The notes under the pieces are model-generated. The model searched no databases and had not been told where the DNA came from. It saw only the letters and a list, made by a program, of their open reading frames with translations. A DNA stretch of 64,000 nucleotides. Source: Rhynchopus euleeides (Eukaryota > Euglenozoa > Diplonemea > Diplonemida > Diplonemidae). Both the position numbers and the translations under genes were made by a program. Position 1 is the stretch's first letter. Every line of letters starts with the position of its first letter. Positions 43,101-55,300 of the stretch are shown one piece after another. Where the stretch lies: NCBI GenBank assembly GCA_963210315.1, contig OY723260.1, forward strand, positions 2,046,001 through 2,110,000. The letters are read 5' to 3'.

Positions 43101-46100
43101 CCGGCTATGGGCCGATCTCGCCCGTACTGGGCCGGCTATGGGCCGATCTCGGCAGTGCTGGGCCGGCTATGGGCCGATCTCGGCCGTACTGGGCCGGACA
43201 TGGGCCGATCTCGCCCGTACTGGGCCGGCTATGGGCCGATCTCGGCAGTGCTGGGCCGGACATGGGCCGATCTCGCCCGTACTGGGCCGGCTATGGGCCG
43301 ATCTCGGCAGTGCTGGGCCGGCTATGGGCCGATCTCGCCCGTACTGGGCCGGCTATGGGCCGATCTCGGCAGTGCTGGGCCGGACATGGGCCGATCTCGG
43401 CAGTGCTGGGCCGGCTATGGGCCGATCTCGCCCGTACTGGGCCGGACATGGGCCGATCTCGGCAGTGCTGGGCCGGCTATGGGCCGATCTCGGCCGTACT
43501 GGGCCGGACATGGGCCGATCTCGCCCGTACTGGGCCGGCTATGGGCCGATCTCGGCAGTGCTGGGCCGGAAATGGGCCGATCTCGGCAGTGCTGGGCCGG
43601 CTATGGGCCGATCTCGCCCGTACTGGGCCGGCTATGGGCCGATCTCGGCAGTGCTGGGCCGGACATGGGCCGATCTCGGCAGTGCTGGGCCGGCTATGGG
43701 CCGATCTCGCCCGTACTGGGCCGGCTATGGGCCGATCTCGGCAGTGCTGGGCCGGACATGGGCCGATCTCGGCAGTGCTGGGCCGGCTACGGGCCGATCT
43801 CGGCCGTACTGGGCCGGACATGGGCCGATCTCGCCACTGCTGGGCCGGCTACGGGCCGATCTCGGCCGTACTGGGCCGGACATGGGCCGATCTCGCCCGT
43901 ACTGGGCCGGCTATGGGCCGATCTCGGCAGTGCTGGGCCGGCTATGGGCCGATCTCGCCCGTACTGGGCCGGACATGGGCCGATCTCGGCAGTACTGGGC
44001 CGGCTACGGGCCGATCTCGGCCGTACTGGGCCGGACATGGGCCGATCTCGCCCGTACTGGGCCGGCTATGGGCCGATCTCGGCAGTGCTGGGCCGGCTAT
44101 GGGCCGATCTCGCCCGTACTGGGCCGGCTATGGGCCGATCTCGGCAGTGCTGGGCCGGACATGGGCCGATCTCGGCAGTGCTGGGCCGGCTATGGGCCGA
44201 TCTCGCCCGTACTGGGCCGGCTATGGGCCGATCTCGGCAGTGCTGGGCCGGCTATGGGCCGATCTCGGCCGTACTGGGCCGGACATGGGCCGATCTCGCC
44301 CGTACTGGGCCGGCTATGGGCCGATCTCGGCAGTGCTGGGCCGGACATGGGCCGATCTCGCCCGTACTGGGCCGGCTATGGGCCGATCTCGGCAGTGCTG
44401 GGCCGGCTATGGGCCGATCTCGCCCGTACTGGGCCGGCTATGGGCCGATCTCGGCAGTGCTGGGCCGGACATGGGCCGATCTCGGCAGTGCTGGGCCGGC
44501 TATGGGCCGATCTCGGCCGTACTGGGCCGGACATGGGCCGATCTCGCCCGTACTGGGCCGGCTATGGGCCGATCTCGGCAGTGCTGGGCCGGAAATGGGC
44601 CGATCTCGGCAGTGCTGGGCCGGCTATGGGCCGATCTCGCCCGTACTGGGCCGGCTATGGGCCGATCTCGGCAGTGCTGGGCCGGACATGGGCCGATCTC
44701 GGCAGTGCTGGGCCGGCTATGGGCCGATCTCGCCCGTACTGGGCCGGCTATGGGCCGATCTCGGCAGTGCTGGGCCGGACATGGGCCGATCTCGGCAGTG
44801 CTGGGCCGGACATGGGCCGATCTCGGCAGTGCTGGGCCGGCTACGGGCCGATCTCGGCCGTACTGGGCCGGACATGGGCCGATCTCGCCCGTACTGGGCC
44901 GGCTATGGGCCGATCTCGGCAGTGCTGGGCCGGCTATGGGCCGATCTCGCCCGTACTGGGCCGGCTATGGGCCGATCTCGGCAGTGCTGGGCCGGACATG
45001 GGCCGATCTCGGCAGTGCTGGGCCGGCTATGGGCCGATCTCGCCCGTACTGGGCCGGCTATGGGCCGATCTCGGCAGTGCTGGGCCGATCTCGGCCGTAC
45101 TGGGCCGGACATGGGCCGATCTCGCCCGTACTGGGCCGGACATGGGCCGATCTCGGCAGTACTGGGCCGGCTATGGGCCGATCTCGGCAGTGCTGGGCCG
45201 GACATGGGCCGATCTCGGCAGTGCTGGGCCGGCTATGGGCCGATCTCGCCCGTACTGGGCCGGCTATGGGCCGATCTCGGCAGTGCTGGGCCGGACATGG
45301 GCCGATCTCGGCAGTGCTGGGCCGGACATGGGCCGATCTCGGCAGTGCTGGGCCGGCTACGGGCCGATCTCGGCCGTACTGGGCCGGACATGGGCCGATC
45401 TCGCCCGTACTGGGCCGGCTATGGGCCGATCTCGGCAGTGCTGGGCCGGCTATGGGCCGATCTCGCCCGTACTGGGCCGGCTATGGGCCGATCTCGGCAG
45501 TGCTGGGCCGGACATGGGCCGATCTCGGCAGTGCTGGGCCGGCTATGGGCCGATCTCGCCCGTACTGGGCCGGCTATGGGCCGATCTCGGCAGTGCTGGG
45601 CCGATCTCGGCCGTACTGGGCCGGACATGGGCCGATCTCGCCCGTACTGGGCCGGACATGGGCCGATCTCGGCAGTACTGGGCCGGCTATGGGCCGATCT
45701 CGCACGTACTGGGCCGGCTATGGGCCGATCTCGCCCGTACTGGGCCGGACATGGGCCGATCTCGGCAGTGCTGGGCCGGCTACGGGCCGATCTCGCACGT
45801 ACTGGGCCGGACATGGGCCGATCTCGGCAGTACTGGGCCGGCTATGGGCCGATCTCGGCAGTGCTGGGCCGGCTATGGGCCGATCTCGCCCGTACTGGGC
45901 CGGACATGGGCCGATCTCGGCACTGCTGGGCCGGCTACGGGCCGATCTCGGCCGTACTGGGCCGGACATGGGCCGATCTCGCCCGTACTGGGCCGCCTAT
46001 GGGCCGATCTCGCCCGTACTGGGCCGGCTATGGGCCGATCTCGGCAGTGCTGGGCCGGCTATGGGCCGATCTCGCCCGTACTGGGCCGGACATGGGCCGA

Positions 46101-49100
46101 TCTCGGCACTGCTGGGCCGGCTACGGGCCGATCTCGGCCGTACTGGGCCGGACATGGGCCGATCTCGCCCGTACTGGGCCGGCTATGGGCCGATCTCGGC
46201 AGTGCTGGGCCGGCTATGGGCCGATCTCGCCCGTACTGGGCCGGCTATGGGCCGATCTCGGCAGTGCTGGGCCGGCTATGGGCCGATCTCGCCCGTACTG
46301 GGCCGGACATGGGCCGATCTCGGCAGTGCTGGGCCGGCTACGGGCCGATCTCGGCCGTACTGGGCCGGACATGGGCCGATCTCGCCCGTACTGGGCCGGC
46401 TATGGGCCGATCTCGGCAGTGCTGGGCCGGCTATGGGCCGATCTCGCCCGTACTGGGCCGGCTATGGGCCGATCTCGGCAGTGCTGGGCCGGACATGGGC
46501 CGATCTCGGCACTGCTGGGCCGGCTATGGGCCGATCTCGGCCGTACTGGGCCGGACATGGGCCGATCTCGCCCGTACTGGGCCGGCTATGGGCCGATCTC
46601 GGCAGTGCTGGGCCGGACATGGGCCGATCTCGGCAGTGCTGGGCCGGCTATGGGCCGATCTCGCCCGTACTGGGCCGGCTATGGGCCGATCTCGGCAGTG
46701 CTGGGCCGGCTATGGGCCGATCTCGCCCGTACTGGGCCGGACATGGGCCGATCTCGCCACTGCTGGGCCGGCTACGGGCCGATCTCGGCCGTACTGGGCC
46801 GGACATGGGCCGATCTCGCCCGTACTGGGCCGGCTATGGGCCGATCTCGGCAGTGCTGGGCCGGCTATGGGCCGATCTCGCCCGTACTGGGCCGGACATG
46901 GGCCGATCTCGGCAGTGCTGGGCCGGCTACGGGCCGATCTCGGCCGTACTGGGCCGGACATGGGCCGATCTCGCCCGTACTGGGCCGGCTATGGGCCGAT
47001 CTCGGCAGTGCTGGGCCGGCTATGGGCCGATCTCGCCCGTACTGGGCCGGCTATGGGCCGATCTCGGCAGTGCTGGGCCGGACATGGGCCGATCTCGGCA
47101 GTGCTGGGCCGGCTATGGGCCGATCTCGCCCGTACTGGGCCGGCTATGGGCCGATCTCGGCAGTGCTGGGCCGGACATGGGCCGATCTCGGCAGTGCTGG
47201 GCCGGCTATGGGCCGATCTCGGCCGTACTGGGCCGGACATGGGCCGATCTCGCCCGTACTGGGCCGGCTATGGGCCGATCTCGGCAGTGCTGGGCCGGAC
47301 ATGGGCCGATCTCGGCAGTGCTGGGCCGGCTATGGGCCGATCTCGCCCGTACTGGGCCGGACATGGGCCGATCTCGCCACTGCTGGGCCGGCTACGGGCC
47401 GATCTCGGCCGTACTGGGCCGGACATGGGCCGATCTCGCCCGTACTGGGCCGGCTATGGGCCGATCTCGGCAGTGCTGGGCCGGCTATGGGCCGATCTCG
47501 CCCGTACTGGGCCGGACATGGGCCGATCTCGGCAGTGCTGGGCCGGCTACGGGCCGATCTCGGCCGTACTGGGCCGGACATGGGCCGATCTCGCCCGTAC
47601 TGGGCCGGCTATGGGCCGATCTCGGCAGTGCTGGGCCGGCTATGGGCCGATCTCGCCCGTACTGGGCCGGCTATGGGCCGATCTCGGCAGTGCTGGGCCG
47701 GACATGGGCCGATCTCGGCAGTGCTGGGCCGGCTATGGGCCGATCTCGCCCGTACTGGGCCGGCTATGGGCCGATCTCGGCAGTGCTGGGCCGGCTATGG
47801 GCCGATCTCGGCCGTACTGGGCCGGACATGGGCCGATCTCGCCCGTACTGGGCCGGCTATGGGCCGATCTCGGCAGTGCTGGGCCGGACATGGGCCGATC
47901 TCGCCCGTACTGGGCCGGCTATGGGCCGATCTCGGCAGTGCTGGGCCGGACATGGGCCGATCTCGGCAGTGCTGGGCCGGCTATGGGCCGATCTCGGCCG
48001 TACTGGGCCGGACATGGGCCGATCTCGCCCGTACTGGGCCGGCTATGGGCCGATCTCGGCAGTGCTGGGCCGGAAATGGGCCGATCTCGGCAGTGCTGGG
48101 CCGGCTATGGGCCGATCTCGCCCGTACTGGGCCGGCTATGGGCCGATCTCGGCAGTGCTGGGCCGGACATGGGCCGATCTCGGCAGTGCTGGGCCGGCTA
48201 TGGGCCGATCTCGCCCGTACTGGGCCGGCTATGGGCCGATCTCGGCAGTGCTGGGCCGGACATGGGCCGATCTCGGCAGTGCTGGGCCGGACATGGGCCG
48301 ATCTCGGCAGTGCTGGGCCGGCTACGGGCCGATCTCGCCCGTACTGGGCCGGACATGGGCCGATCTCGCCCGTACTGGGCCGGCTATGGGCCGATCTCGG
48401 CAGTGCTGGGCCGGCTATGGGCCGATCTCGCCCGTACTGGGCCGGCTATGGGCCGATCTCGGCAGTGCTGGGCCGGCTATGGGCCGATCTCGCCCGTACT
48501 GGGCCGGCTATGGGCCGATCTCGGCAGTGCTGGGCCGGCTATGGGCCGATCTCGGCCGTACTGGGCCGGACATGGGCCGATCTCGCCCGTACTGGGCCGG
48601 CTATGGGCCGATCTCGGCAGTGCTGGGCCGGACATGGGCCGATCTCGCCCGTACTGGGCCGGCTATGGGCCGATCTCGGCAGTGCTGGGCCGGCTATGGG
48701 CCGATCTCGCCCGTACTGGGCCGGCTATGGGCCGATCTCGGCAGTGCTGGGCCGGACATGGGCCGATCTCGGCAGTGCTGGGCCGGCTATGGGCCGATCT
48801 CGCCCGTACTGGGCCGGACATGGGCCGATCTCGGCAGTGCTGGGCCGGCTATGGGCCGATCTCGGCCGTACTGGGCCGGACATGGGCCGATCTCGCCCGT
48901 ACTGGGCCGGCTATGGGCCGATCTCGGCAGTGCTGGGCCGGAAATGGGCCGATCTCGGCAGTGCTGGGCCGGCTATGGGCCGATCTCGCCCGTACTGGGC
49001 CGGCTATGGGCCGATCTCGGCAGTGCTGGGCCGGACATGGGCCGATCTCGGCAGTGCTGGGCCGGCTATGGGCCGATCTCGCCCGTACTGGGCCGGCTAT

Positions 49101-52100
49101 GGGCCGATCTCGGCAGTGCTGGGCCGGACATGGGCCGATCTCGGCAGTGCTGGGCCGGCTACGGGCCGATCTCGGCCGTACTGGGCCGGACATGGGCCGA
49201 TCTCGCCACTGCTGGGCCGGCTACGGGCCGATCTCGGCCGTACTGGGCCGGACATGGGCCGATCTCGCCCGTACTGGGCCGGCTATGGGCCGATCTCGGC
49301 AGTGCTGGGCCGGCTATGGGCCGATCTCGCCCGTACTGGGCCGGACATGGGCCGATCTCGGCAGTACTGGGCCGGCTACGGGCCGATCTCGGCCGTACTG
49401 GGCCGGACATGGGCCGATCTCGCCCGTACTGGGCCGGCTATGGGCCGATCTCGGCAGTGCTGGGCCGGCTATGGGCCGATCTCGCCCGTACTGGGCCGGC
49501 TATGGGCCGATCTCGGCAGTGCTGGGCCGGACATGGGCCGATCTCGGCAGTGCTGGGCCGGCTATGGGCCGATCTCGCCCGTACTGGGCCGGCTATGGGC
49601 CGATCTCGGCAGTGCTGGGCCGGCTATGGGCCGATCTCGGCCGTACTGGGCCGGACATGGGCCGATCTCGCCCGTACTGGGCCGGCTATGGGCCGATCTC
49701 GGCAGTGCTGGGCCGGACATGGGCCGATCTCGCCCGTACTGGGCCGGCTATGGGCCGATCTCGGCAGTGCTGGGCCGGCTATGGGCCGATCTCGCCCGTA
49801 CTGGGCCGGCTATGGGCCGATCTCGGCAGTGCTGGGCCGGACATGGGCCGATCTCGGCAGTGCTGGGCCGGCTATGGGCCGATCTCGGCCGTACTGGGCC
49901 GGACATGGGCCGATCTCGCCCGTACTGGGCCGGCTATGGGCCGATCTCGGCAGTGCTGGGCCGGAAATGGGCCGATCTCGGCAGTGCTGGGCCGGCTATG
50001 GGCCGATCTCGCCCGTACTGGGCCGGCTATGGGCCGATCTCGGCAGTGCTGGGCCGGACATGGGCCGATCTCGGCAGTGCTGGGCCGGCTATGGGCCGAT
50101 CTCGCCCGTACTGGGCCGGCTATGGGCCGATCTCGGCAGTGCTGGGCCGGACATGGGCCGATCTCGGCAGTGCTGGGCCGGACATGGGCCGATCTCGGCA
50201 GTGCTGGGCCGGCTACGGGCCGATCTCGGCCGTACTGGGCCGGACATGGGCCGATCTCGCCCGTACTGGGCCGGCTATGGGCCGATCTCGGCAGTGCTGG
50301 GCCGGCTATGGGCCGATCTCGCCCGTACTGGGCCGGCTATGGGCCGATCTCGGCAGTGCTGGGCCGGACATGGGCCGATCTCGGCAGTGCTGGGCCGGCT
50401 ATGGGCCGATCTCGCCCGTACTGGGCCGGCTATGGGCCGATCTCGGCAGTGCTGGGCCGATCTCGGCCGTACTGGGCCGGACATGGGCCGATCTCGCCCG
50501 TACTGGGCCGGACATGGGCCGATCTCGGCAGTACTGGGCCGGCTATGGGCCGATCTCGCACGTACTGGGCCGGCTATGGGCCGATCTCGCCCGTACTGGG
50601 CCGGACATGGGCCGATCTCGGCAGTGCTGGGCCGGCTACGGGCCGATCTCGCACGTACTGGGCCGGACATGGGCCGATCTCGGCAGTACTGGGCCGGCTA
50701 TGGGCCGATCTCGGCAGTGCTGGGCCGGCTATGGGCCGATCTCGCCCGTACTGGGCCGGACATGGGCCGATCTCGGCACTGCTGGGCCGGCTACGGGCCG
50801 ATCTCGGCCGTACTGGGCCGGACATGGGCCGATCTCGCCCGTACTGGGCCGCCTATGGGCCGATCTCGCCCGTACTGGGCCGGCTATGGGCCGATCTCGG
50901 CAGTGCTGGGCCGGCTATGGGCCGATCTCGCCCGTACTGGGCCGGACATGGGCCGATCTCGGCACTGCTGGGCCGGCTACGGGCCGATCTCGGCCGTACT
51001 GGGCCGGACATGGGCCGATCTCGCCCGTACTGGGCCGGCTATGGGCCGATCTCGGCAGTGCTGGGCCGGCTATGGGCCGATCTCGCCCGTACTGGGCCGG
51101 CTATGGGCCGATCTCGGCAGTGCTGGGCCGGCTATGGGCCGATCTCGGCAGTGCTGGGCCGGACATGGGCCGATCTCGGCAGTGCTGGGCCGGACATGGG
51201 CCGATCTCGGCAGTGCTGGGCCGGCTACGGGCCGATCTCGGCCGTACTGGGCCGGACATGGGCCGATCTCGCCCGTACTGGGCCGGCTATGGGCCGATCT
51301 CGGCAGTGCTGGGCCGGCTATGGGCCGATCTCGCCCGTACTGGGCCGGCTATGGGCCGATCTCGGCAGTGCTGGGCCGGACATGGGCCGATCTCGGCAGT
51401 GCTGGGCCGGCTATGGGCCGATCTCGCCCGTACTGGGCCGGCTATGGGCCGATCTCGGCAGTGCTGGGCCGGACATGGGCCGATCTCGCCCGTACTGGGC
51501 CGGCTATGGGCCGATCTCGGCAGTGCTGGGCCGGACATGGGCCGATCTCGGCAGTGCTGGGCCGGCTATGGGCCGATCTCGCCCGTACTGGGCCGGCTAT
51601 GGGCCGATCTCGGCAGTGCTGGGCCGGACATGGGCCGATCTCGGCAGTGCTGGGCCGGACATGGGCCGATCTCGGCAGTGCTGGGCCGGCTACGGGCCGA
51701 TCTCGGCCGTACTGGGCCGGACATGGGCCGATCTCGCCCGTACTGGGCCGGCTATGGGCCGATCTCGGCAGTGCTGGGCCGGACATGGGCCGATCTCGGC
51801 AGTGCTGGGCCGGCTATGGGCCGATCTCGCCCGTACTGGGCCGGCTATGGGCCGATCTCGGCAGTGCTGGGCCGGCTATGGGCCGATCTCGGCCGTACTG
51901 GGCCGGACATGGGCCGATCTCGCCCGTACTGGGCCGGCTATGGGCCGATCTCGGCAGTGCTGGGCCGGACATGGGCCGATCTCGCCCGTACTGGGCCGGC
52001 TATGGGCCGATCTCGGCAGTGCTGGGCCGGACATGGGCCGATCTCGGCAGTGCTGGGCCGGCTATGGGCCGATCTCGCCCGTACTGGGCCGGCTATGGGC

Positions 52101-52618
52101 CGATCTCGGCAGTGCTGGGCCGGACATGGGCCGATCTCGGCAGTGCTGGGCCGGCTATGGGCCGATCTCGGCTGTACTGGGCCGGACATGGGCCGATCTC
52201 GCCCGTACTGGGCCGGCTATGGCCTGATCTCGGCAGTGCTGGGCCGGCTATGGGCCGATCTCGCCCGTACTGGGCCGGCTATGGGCCGATCTCGGCAGTG
52301 CTGGGCCGGCTATGGGCCGATCTCGCCCGTACTGGGCCGGCTATGGGCCGATCTCGGCAGTGCTGGGCCGGACATGGGCCGATCTCGGCAGTGCTGGGCC
52401 GGCTATGGGCCGATCTCGCCCGTACTGGGCCGGACATGGGCCGATCTCGGCAGTGCTGGGCCGGCTATGGGCCGATCTCGCACGTACTGGGCCGGACATG
52501 GGCCGATCTCGGCAGTGCTGGGCCGGCTATGGGCCGATCTCGCACGTACTGGGCCGGACATGGGCCGATCTCGGCAGTGCTGGGCCGGCTATGGGCCGAT
52601 CTCGCCCGTACTGGGCCG
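40181..52618. repeat. 31-bp satellite, type III, about 12.4 kb (about 400 units)
   Basis: Unit GGGCCGGCTATGGGCCGATC then TCGGCAGTGCT, 31 bp. Variation is concentrated at two spots: CTAT/ACAT/CTAC/AAAT after GGGCCGG, and GGCAGTGCT/GCCCGTACT/GGCCGTACT/GCACGTACT/GGCACTGCT/GCCACTGCT after GATCTC. Because 31 is 1 modulo 3 and the unit has no plus-strand stop, all three plus frames are open for about 12 kb and encode the same 31-residue repeat. Only three 20-bp short units (about 45082, 45598, 50454) break the period. The last units (52170, 52220) carry private substitutions, one creating a stop. Confidence 0.95.
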
Positions 52619-52964
52619 GGGCCAGGAGTGGTGTCCAGACCCTGGGCCGACCCAGGCTGTGGGTGGTGCATTTTGGTGCATTTTCCGTCGGTTTAGGTGA
52701 AAATTGTCGAATTTTGTCGAAATTTGACGACAGGTGACGAACAGCGAGAATCCCCGAAAAACCGGTTTTTAATTCATTTTTGGGGGGGGGTCTTCGCTGA
52801 CGAAGTTTTAGTCGAAGACCCCTGTCGTCGTCGTCAGAACACTGCCGTCTTCGGTGAAAAACCCCCTGAAACAGCCGTTTTCCTAATTATGTGACGAACG
52901 ACGAAGTTTGTCGAAGTTTGTCGACCAGCGAAGACCCCCATATTGGTGCCCCTGACGACCCCAT
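52619..52964. other. Satellite exit and small GGGGGTCTTCGCT foldback
   Basis: After one type II unit, 52671-52745 holds GTGCATTTTGG and TGTCGAA-rich sequence. A hairpin-like segment runs from GGGGGTCTTCGCTGACGAAG (about 52786) to GACCAGCGAAGACCCCC (about 52931). A cleaner 111-bp relative lies at 62041-62151. Confidence 0.6.
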
Positions 52965-53036
52965 ATTGCGTAGTTTGTGCGTAGTGAAAAGGGGGGGGGG
53001 GTCTCATTTTTTGATTTACTCAGCCATTCTCTGTCT

Positions 53037-53243
53037 CTATGCCGGGACCCCAAACTCAAGGAGTTCTTGCTGTTCCGGGGTCAGTGAGGGTGCAGGCGCT
53101 TCAGGTGCTGCAGGTGCTGCAGGTTCTTCAGGTGCTGCAGCGCTGGCAGCCTTCGGTGCGGGTTTCGACGCAGTCTTTGCAGGTCTCTTTGGGGGTGCCC
53201 TTTGGCGCGGTGCCTGCTTCAGCTCGTCGGGTGGAAGCATCAA
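53037..53243 (-). CDS. Ala/Pro/Lys-rich ORF, unknown
   Basis: 68 residues: LPPDELKQAPRQRAPPKRPA followed by an AAPEEPAAPAAPEAPAP linker and a stop after LLEFGVPA. Biased composition could be a disordered tail of a protein whose upstream part is the next ORF. The join is broken by a one-base difference inside a duplicated 50-bp segment (53210-53300), where LPP-EELKQAP is repeated out of frame. No family recognised. Confidence 0.3.
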   Translation of the reverse strand: MMLPPDELKQAPRQRAPPKRPAKTASKPAPKAASAAAPEEPAAPAAPEAPAPSLTPEQQELLEFGVPA

Positions 53244-53305
53244 CGCATCATTAAGCGGTGCCTGCTTCAGCTCCTCCGGGTGGAAGCGTCAACGCATCAT
53301 TAAGG
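53205..53305. repeat. Tandem 50-bp duplication with GCGTCAACGCATCA core
   Basis: GGTGCCTGCTTCAGCTCSTC, CGGGTGGAAGCRTCAACGCA, TCATTAAG is repeated twice, diverging by a few bases. The second copy plus GGAAGAAGGAAGCACAG resembles the armadillo spacer around its GATGCGTCAACGCATC hairpin. Confidence 0.65.
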
Positions 53306-53323
53306 AAGAAGGAAGCACAGTTG

Positions 53324-53656
53324 CTACGCTTTTTTGCAGCTGCAGGAAACGACACCATACCCAACAACAATCCCCAGACCGTCGAGGGAGAGTGGGCGCC
53401 TGGATCCCGTGACACAGATCTCTAGTGCCGTTGTGATCCCCTCGGATAACGTCTCCTGGACGTTGTCAGCGGAGGTTGCCTGTGTGGCGGTGACCTCCGT
53501 ATACCCCGCGGGATCCAGTGCCAGTAGCGCCTTCTTCAGCTTTTCGTCGACCCCTCGGCCGACGCTCTCCTTGATGTCAAGGGCCACCTTCAGGGTGGCA
53601 CCTCGCAGCGCCCTGAAGGCTGTGATCGTATCATCATTCACAATCTCGAGGGTGTT
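53324..53656 (-). CDS. Unknown ORF, possible exon
   Basis: About 110 residues open from 53656 (after CGCGTAG, a possible splice acceptor) to 53324. It includes ITAFRALRGATLKVALDIKE and SVGRGVDEKLKKALLALDPA. Composition and amphipathic helices look like real protein, but I do not recognise it. No ATG at the beginning of the frame. Confidence 0.3.
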   Translation of the reverse strand, partial: NTLEIVNDDTITAFRALRGATLKVALDIKESVGRGVDEKLKKALLALDPAGYTEVTATQATSADNVQETLSEGITTALEICVTGSRRPLSLDGLGIVVGYGVVSCSCKKA

Positions 53657-53966
53657 CTACGCGGCTCCTGGAACTCACTTCCTTCTCAGGTGTTTCTGGG
53701 CATGGGGCAACCTTGCCCAGGTGTTTCTGGAGTCCCGCCCCACATGTCGTGCGTTCTTTCGTACGGTGTATAGTGAGTTCTGGCAATAATTTTTTGCTCG
53801 GTCAGCGCAGTGCCTCCAGTCCTGTCTCAGTAGCCACACAGAAAGGGGGACCAAAAAAAACTGGGGGGGGACCAAAAAGCGAGACCCCCCCCCCCAGATT
53901 GCGTAGTTTGTGCGTAGTGAAAAAGGGGTAAATCAGGGGCACCACATATGGGTAAATTTTTTTTGC

Positions 53967-54106
53967 TTAAGCACACTCGTGTGAGCGGAAAGCGCCCCAC
54001 CACAGCTGCAACCAAACGTGCTCTATACACTAACCCCACCCTTCATCAGGCTCAGGGTGTGATCAGTTCAGGGTTTTGTGTGTAGAAGCGTCAACGCATC
54101 AAACTA
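53967..54106 (+). repeat. Retroelement terminal repeat, copy 3
   Basis: Same sequence as the first copy in plus orientation, followed by AACTATCAAGCAGGCGAGAG and leader repeats exactly as in the element at the left edge. Confidence 0.85.
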
Positions 54107-54422
54107 TCAAGCAGGCGAGAGAATCAAGAGGGGAGCAAGAGTGACAGAAGCGGACAGAGTACGCCGAGCTGCGTGTATAGGAGAGGAACAGAACGGGCTG
54201 AGGGAGTACGCCGAGCTGCGTGTATAGGAGAGGAACAGAACGGGCTGAGGGAGTACGCCGAGCTGCGTGTATAGGAGAGGAACAGAAACTACGCCGAGCT
54301 GCGTGTATAGGAGAGAAACAGAAACTACGCCGAGCTGCGTGAATAGGAGAGGAACAGAAACTACGCCGAGCTGCGTGAATAGGAGAGGAACAGTAACTAC
54401 GCCGAGCTGCGTAACAGAGAAG
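54107..54422 (+). repeat. Leader tandem repeats of the truncated retroelement copy
   Basis: ACGCCGAGCTGCGTGTATAG, GAGAGGAACAG units, shorter and fewer than in the left-edge element, with GGGCTGAGGGAGT spacers. Confidence 0.75.
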
Positions 54423-54539
54423 ATGGCCACTCTGGATTGGGACACCCTGAGGGTTCCCGACCCCGCCCACCCCGACAACGAGCCAGCAGAGCGTCGCCCC
54501 GAGTGCATATTCGAAACGTGCAAGGGTAAATCCACCCAT
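54423..54539 (+). pseudogene. Truncated gag of a second YR retroelement copy
   Basis: ATGGCCACTCTGGATTGGGA opens the same protein as at 3472, with one visible change (LRVPDP for LKVPDP), and agrees until about 54522 (CIFETC). It then runs into unrelated sequence and stops. The break coincides with the start of AT-rich inverted-repeat DNA, so another insertion or rearrangement cut the element here. Confidence 0.85.
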
Positions 54540-55105
54540 ATGTAAATCGGAAAATTTTGATATGCAAAAATTTGATTAGCAAAATGATATGCATTTTCTG
54601 CATAAGACCACCGTGTAAAAACGTACAAATACCAAAAATTTCAACATACCATCAGAACCGCCCTAATACCTGATCTGACCCGAAAATCCGACCCATACCC
54701 CCCCGGAAACCGTCTGGAGCCCACTTGTGACACCTGATGCGCACTTTTGTGATGATTTTTTGGGGACCTAAAAAATGTACCTCAGTTTCGTACCTTGCCT
54801 TTGTACCTGAACCACTCCCGACCGCAATATTTCGTTCTTTGCCTTTTCTGCGGTGGTTCCGGCTCAGGTGGCACGATGTTGCCTCCCCAGTGCCTCGGCA
54901 AGGTCTTTCTTGTACCTGATTGGTGGGAATGTTGTGTTGTTGCGCCAGCTGAATGAGTTCAGCCACCTTCTGGGTGTAGTACACCACGCAGTCTCAACAG
55001 CACGTATGAGAGTGTACCATGTGAGGACTCAACAAAGTCATTGGATAGGCATCTGCCTGCCGACTCAACCCCCACAGTGCGACCGCAAGATCGTCAGGGA
55101 TGTCT

Positions 55106-55137
55106 CAACGCCAGGGGAATACTCTCCCCTGGCGTTG
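55106..55137. other. Perfect hairpin, 13-bp arms, 6-nt loop
   Basis: CAACGCCAGGGGA, loop ATACTC, TCCCCTGGCGTTG, inside the inverted-repeat element. Its function is unknown. Confidence 0.65.
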
Positions 55138-55300
55138 TACAACCCTACTCTTAATCCTCGGGTCCTCTCCTGGAGGCGGTGGTGGCGGGCCCGCAACGCT
55201 TCGTACTTCCGGTACGGACTGGGGTAGTCTGCCCGGCTGACCCGCTCATCGCTTCCTAGATCATCTGCTGCTCTGGAGCTGCCATCACTCACTGCCCACA

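Larger units (their letters stand above)
52965..53925. mobile_element. Candidate element flanked by direct GTAGTTTGTGCGTAGTGAAAA repeats
   Basis: ATTGCGTAGTTTGTGCGTAG occurs at 52965 and 53898 in direct orientation. Just inside are a G run ending in TCTC (about 52990-53005) and its inverse GAGACCCCC (about 53880-53893). Direct repeats outside inverted C/G runs would fit an insertion, but the boundary sequences are low complexity. Confidence 0.4.

Noticed and set aside
40181..52618. CRISPR-like array
   Set aside because: There are no unique spacers between repeats; the 31-bp units abut directly and vary by substitution. No cas genes.
40193..52700. Three overlapping ORFs of about 4000 codons as real giant proteins
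   Set aside because: The openness follows from a stop-free 31-bp unit with period 1 modulo 3. All frames give the same peptide, and variants are not constrained by codon position. Kept only as a finding to test.
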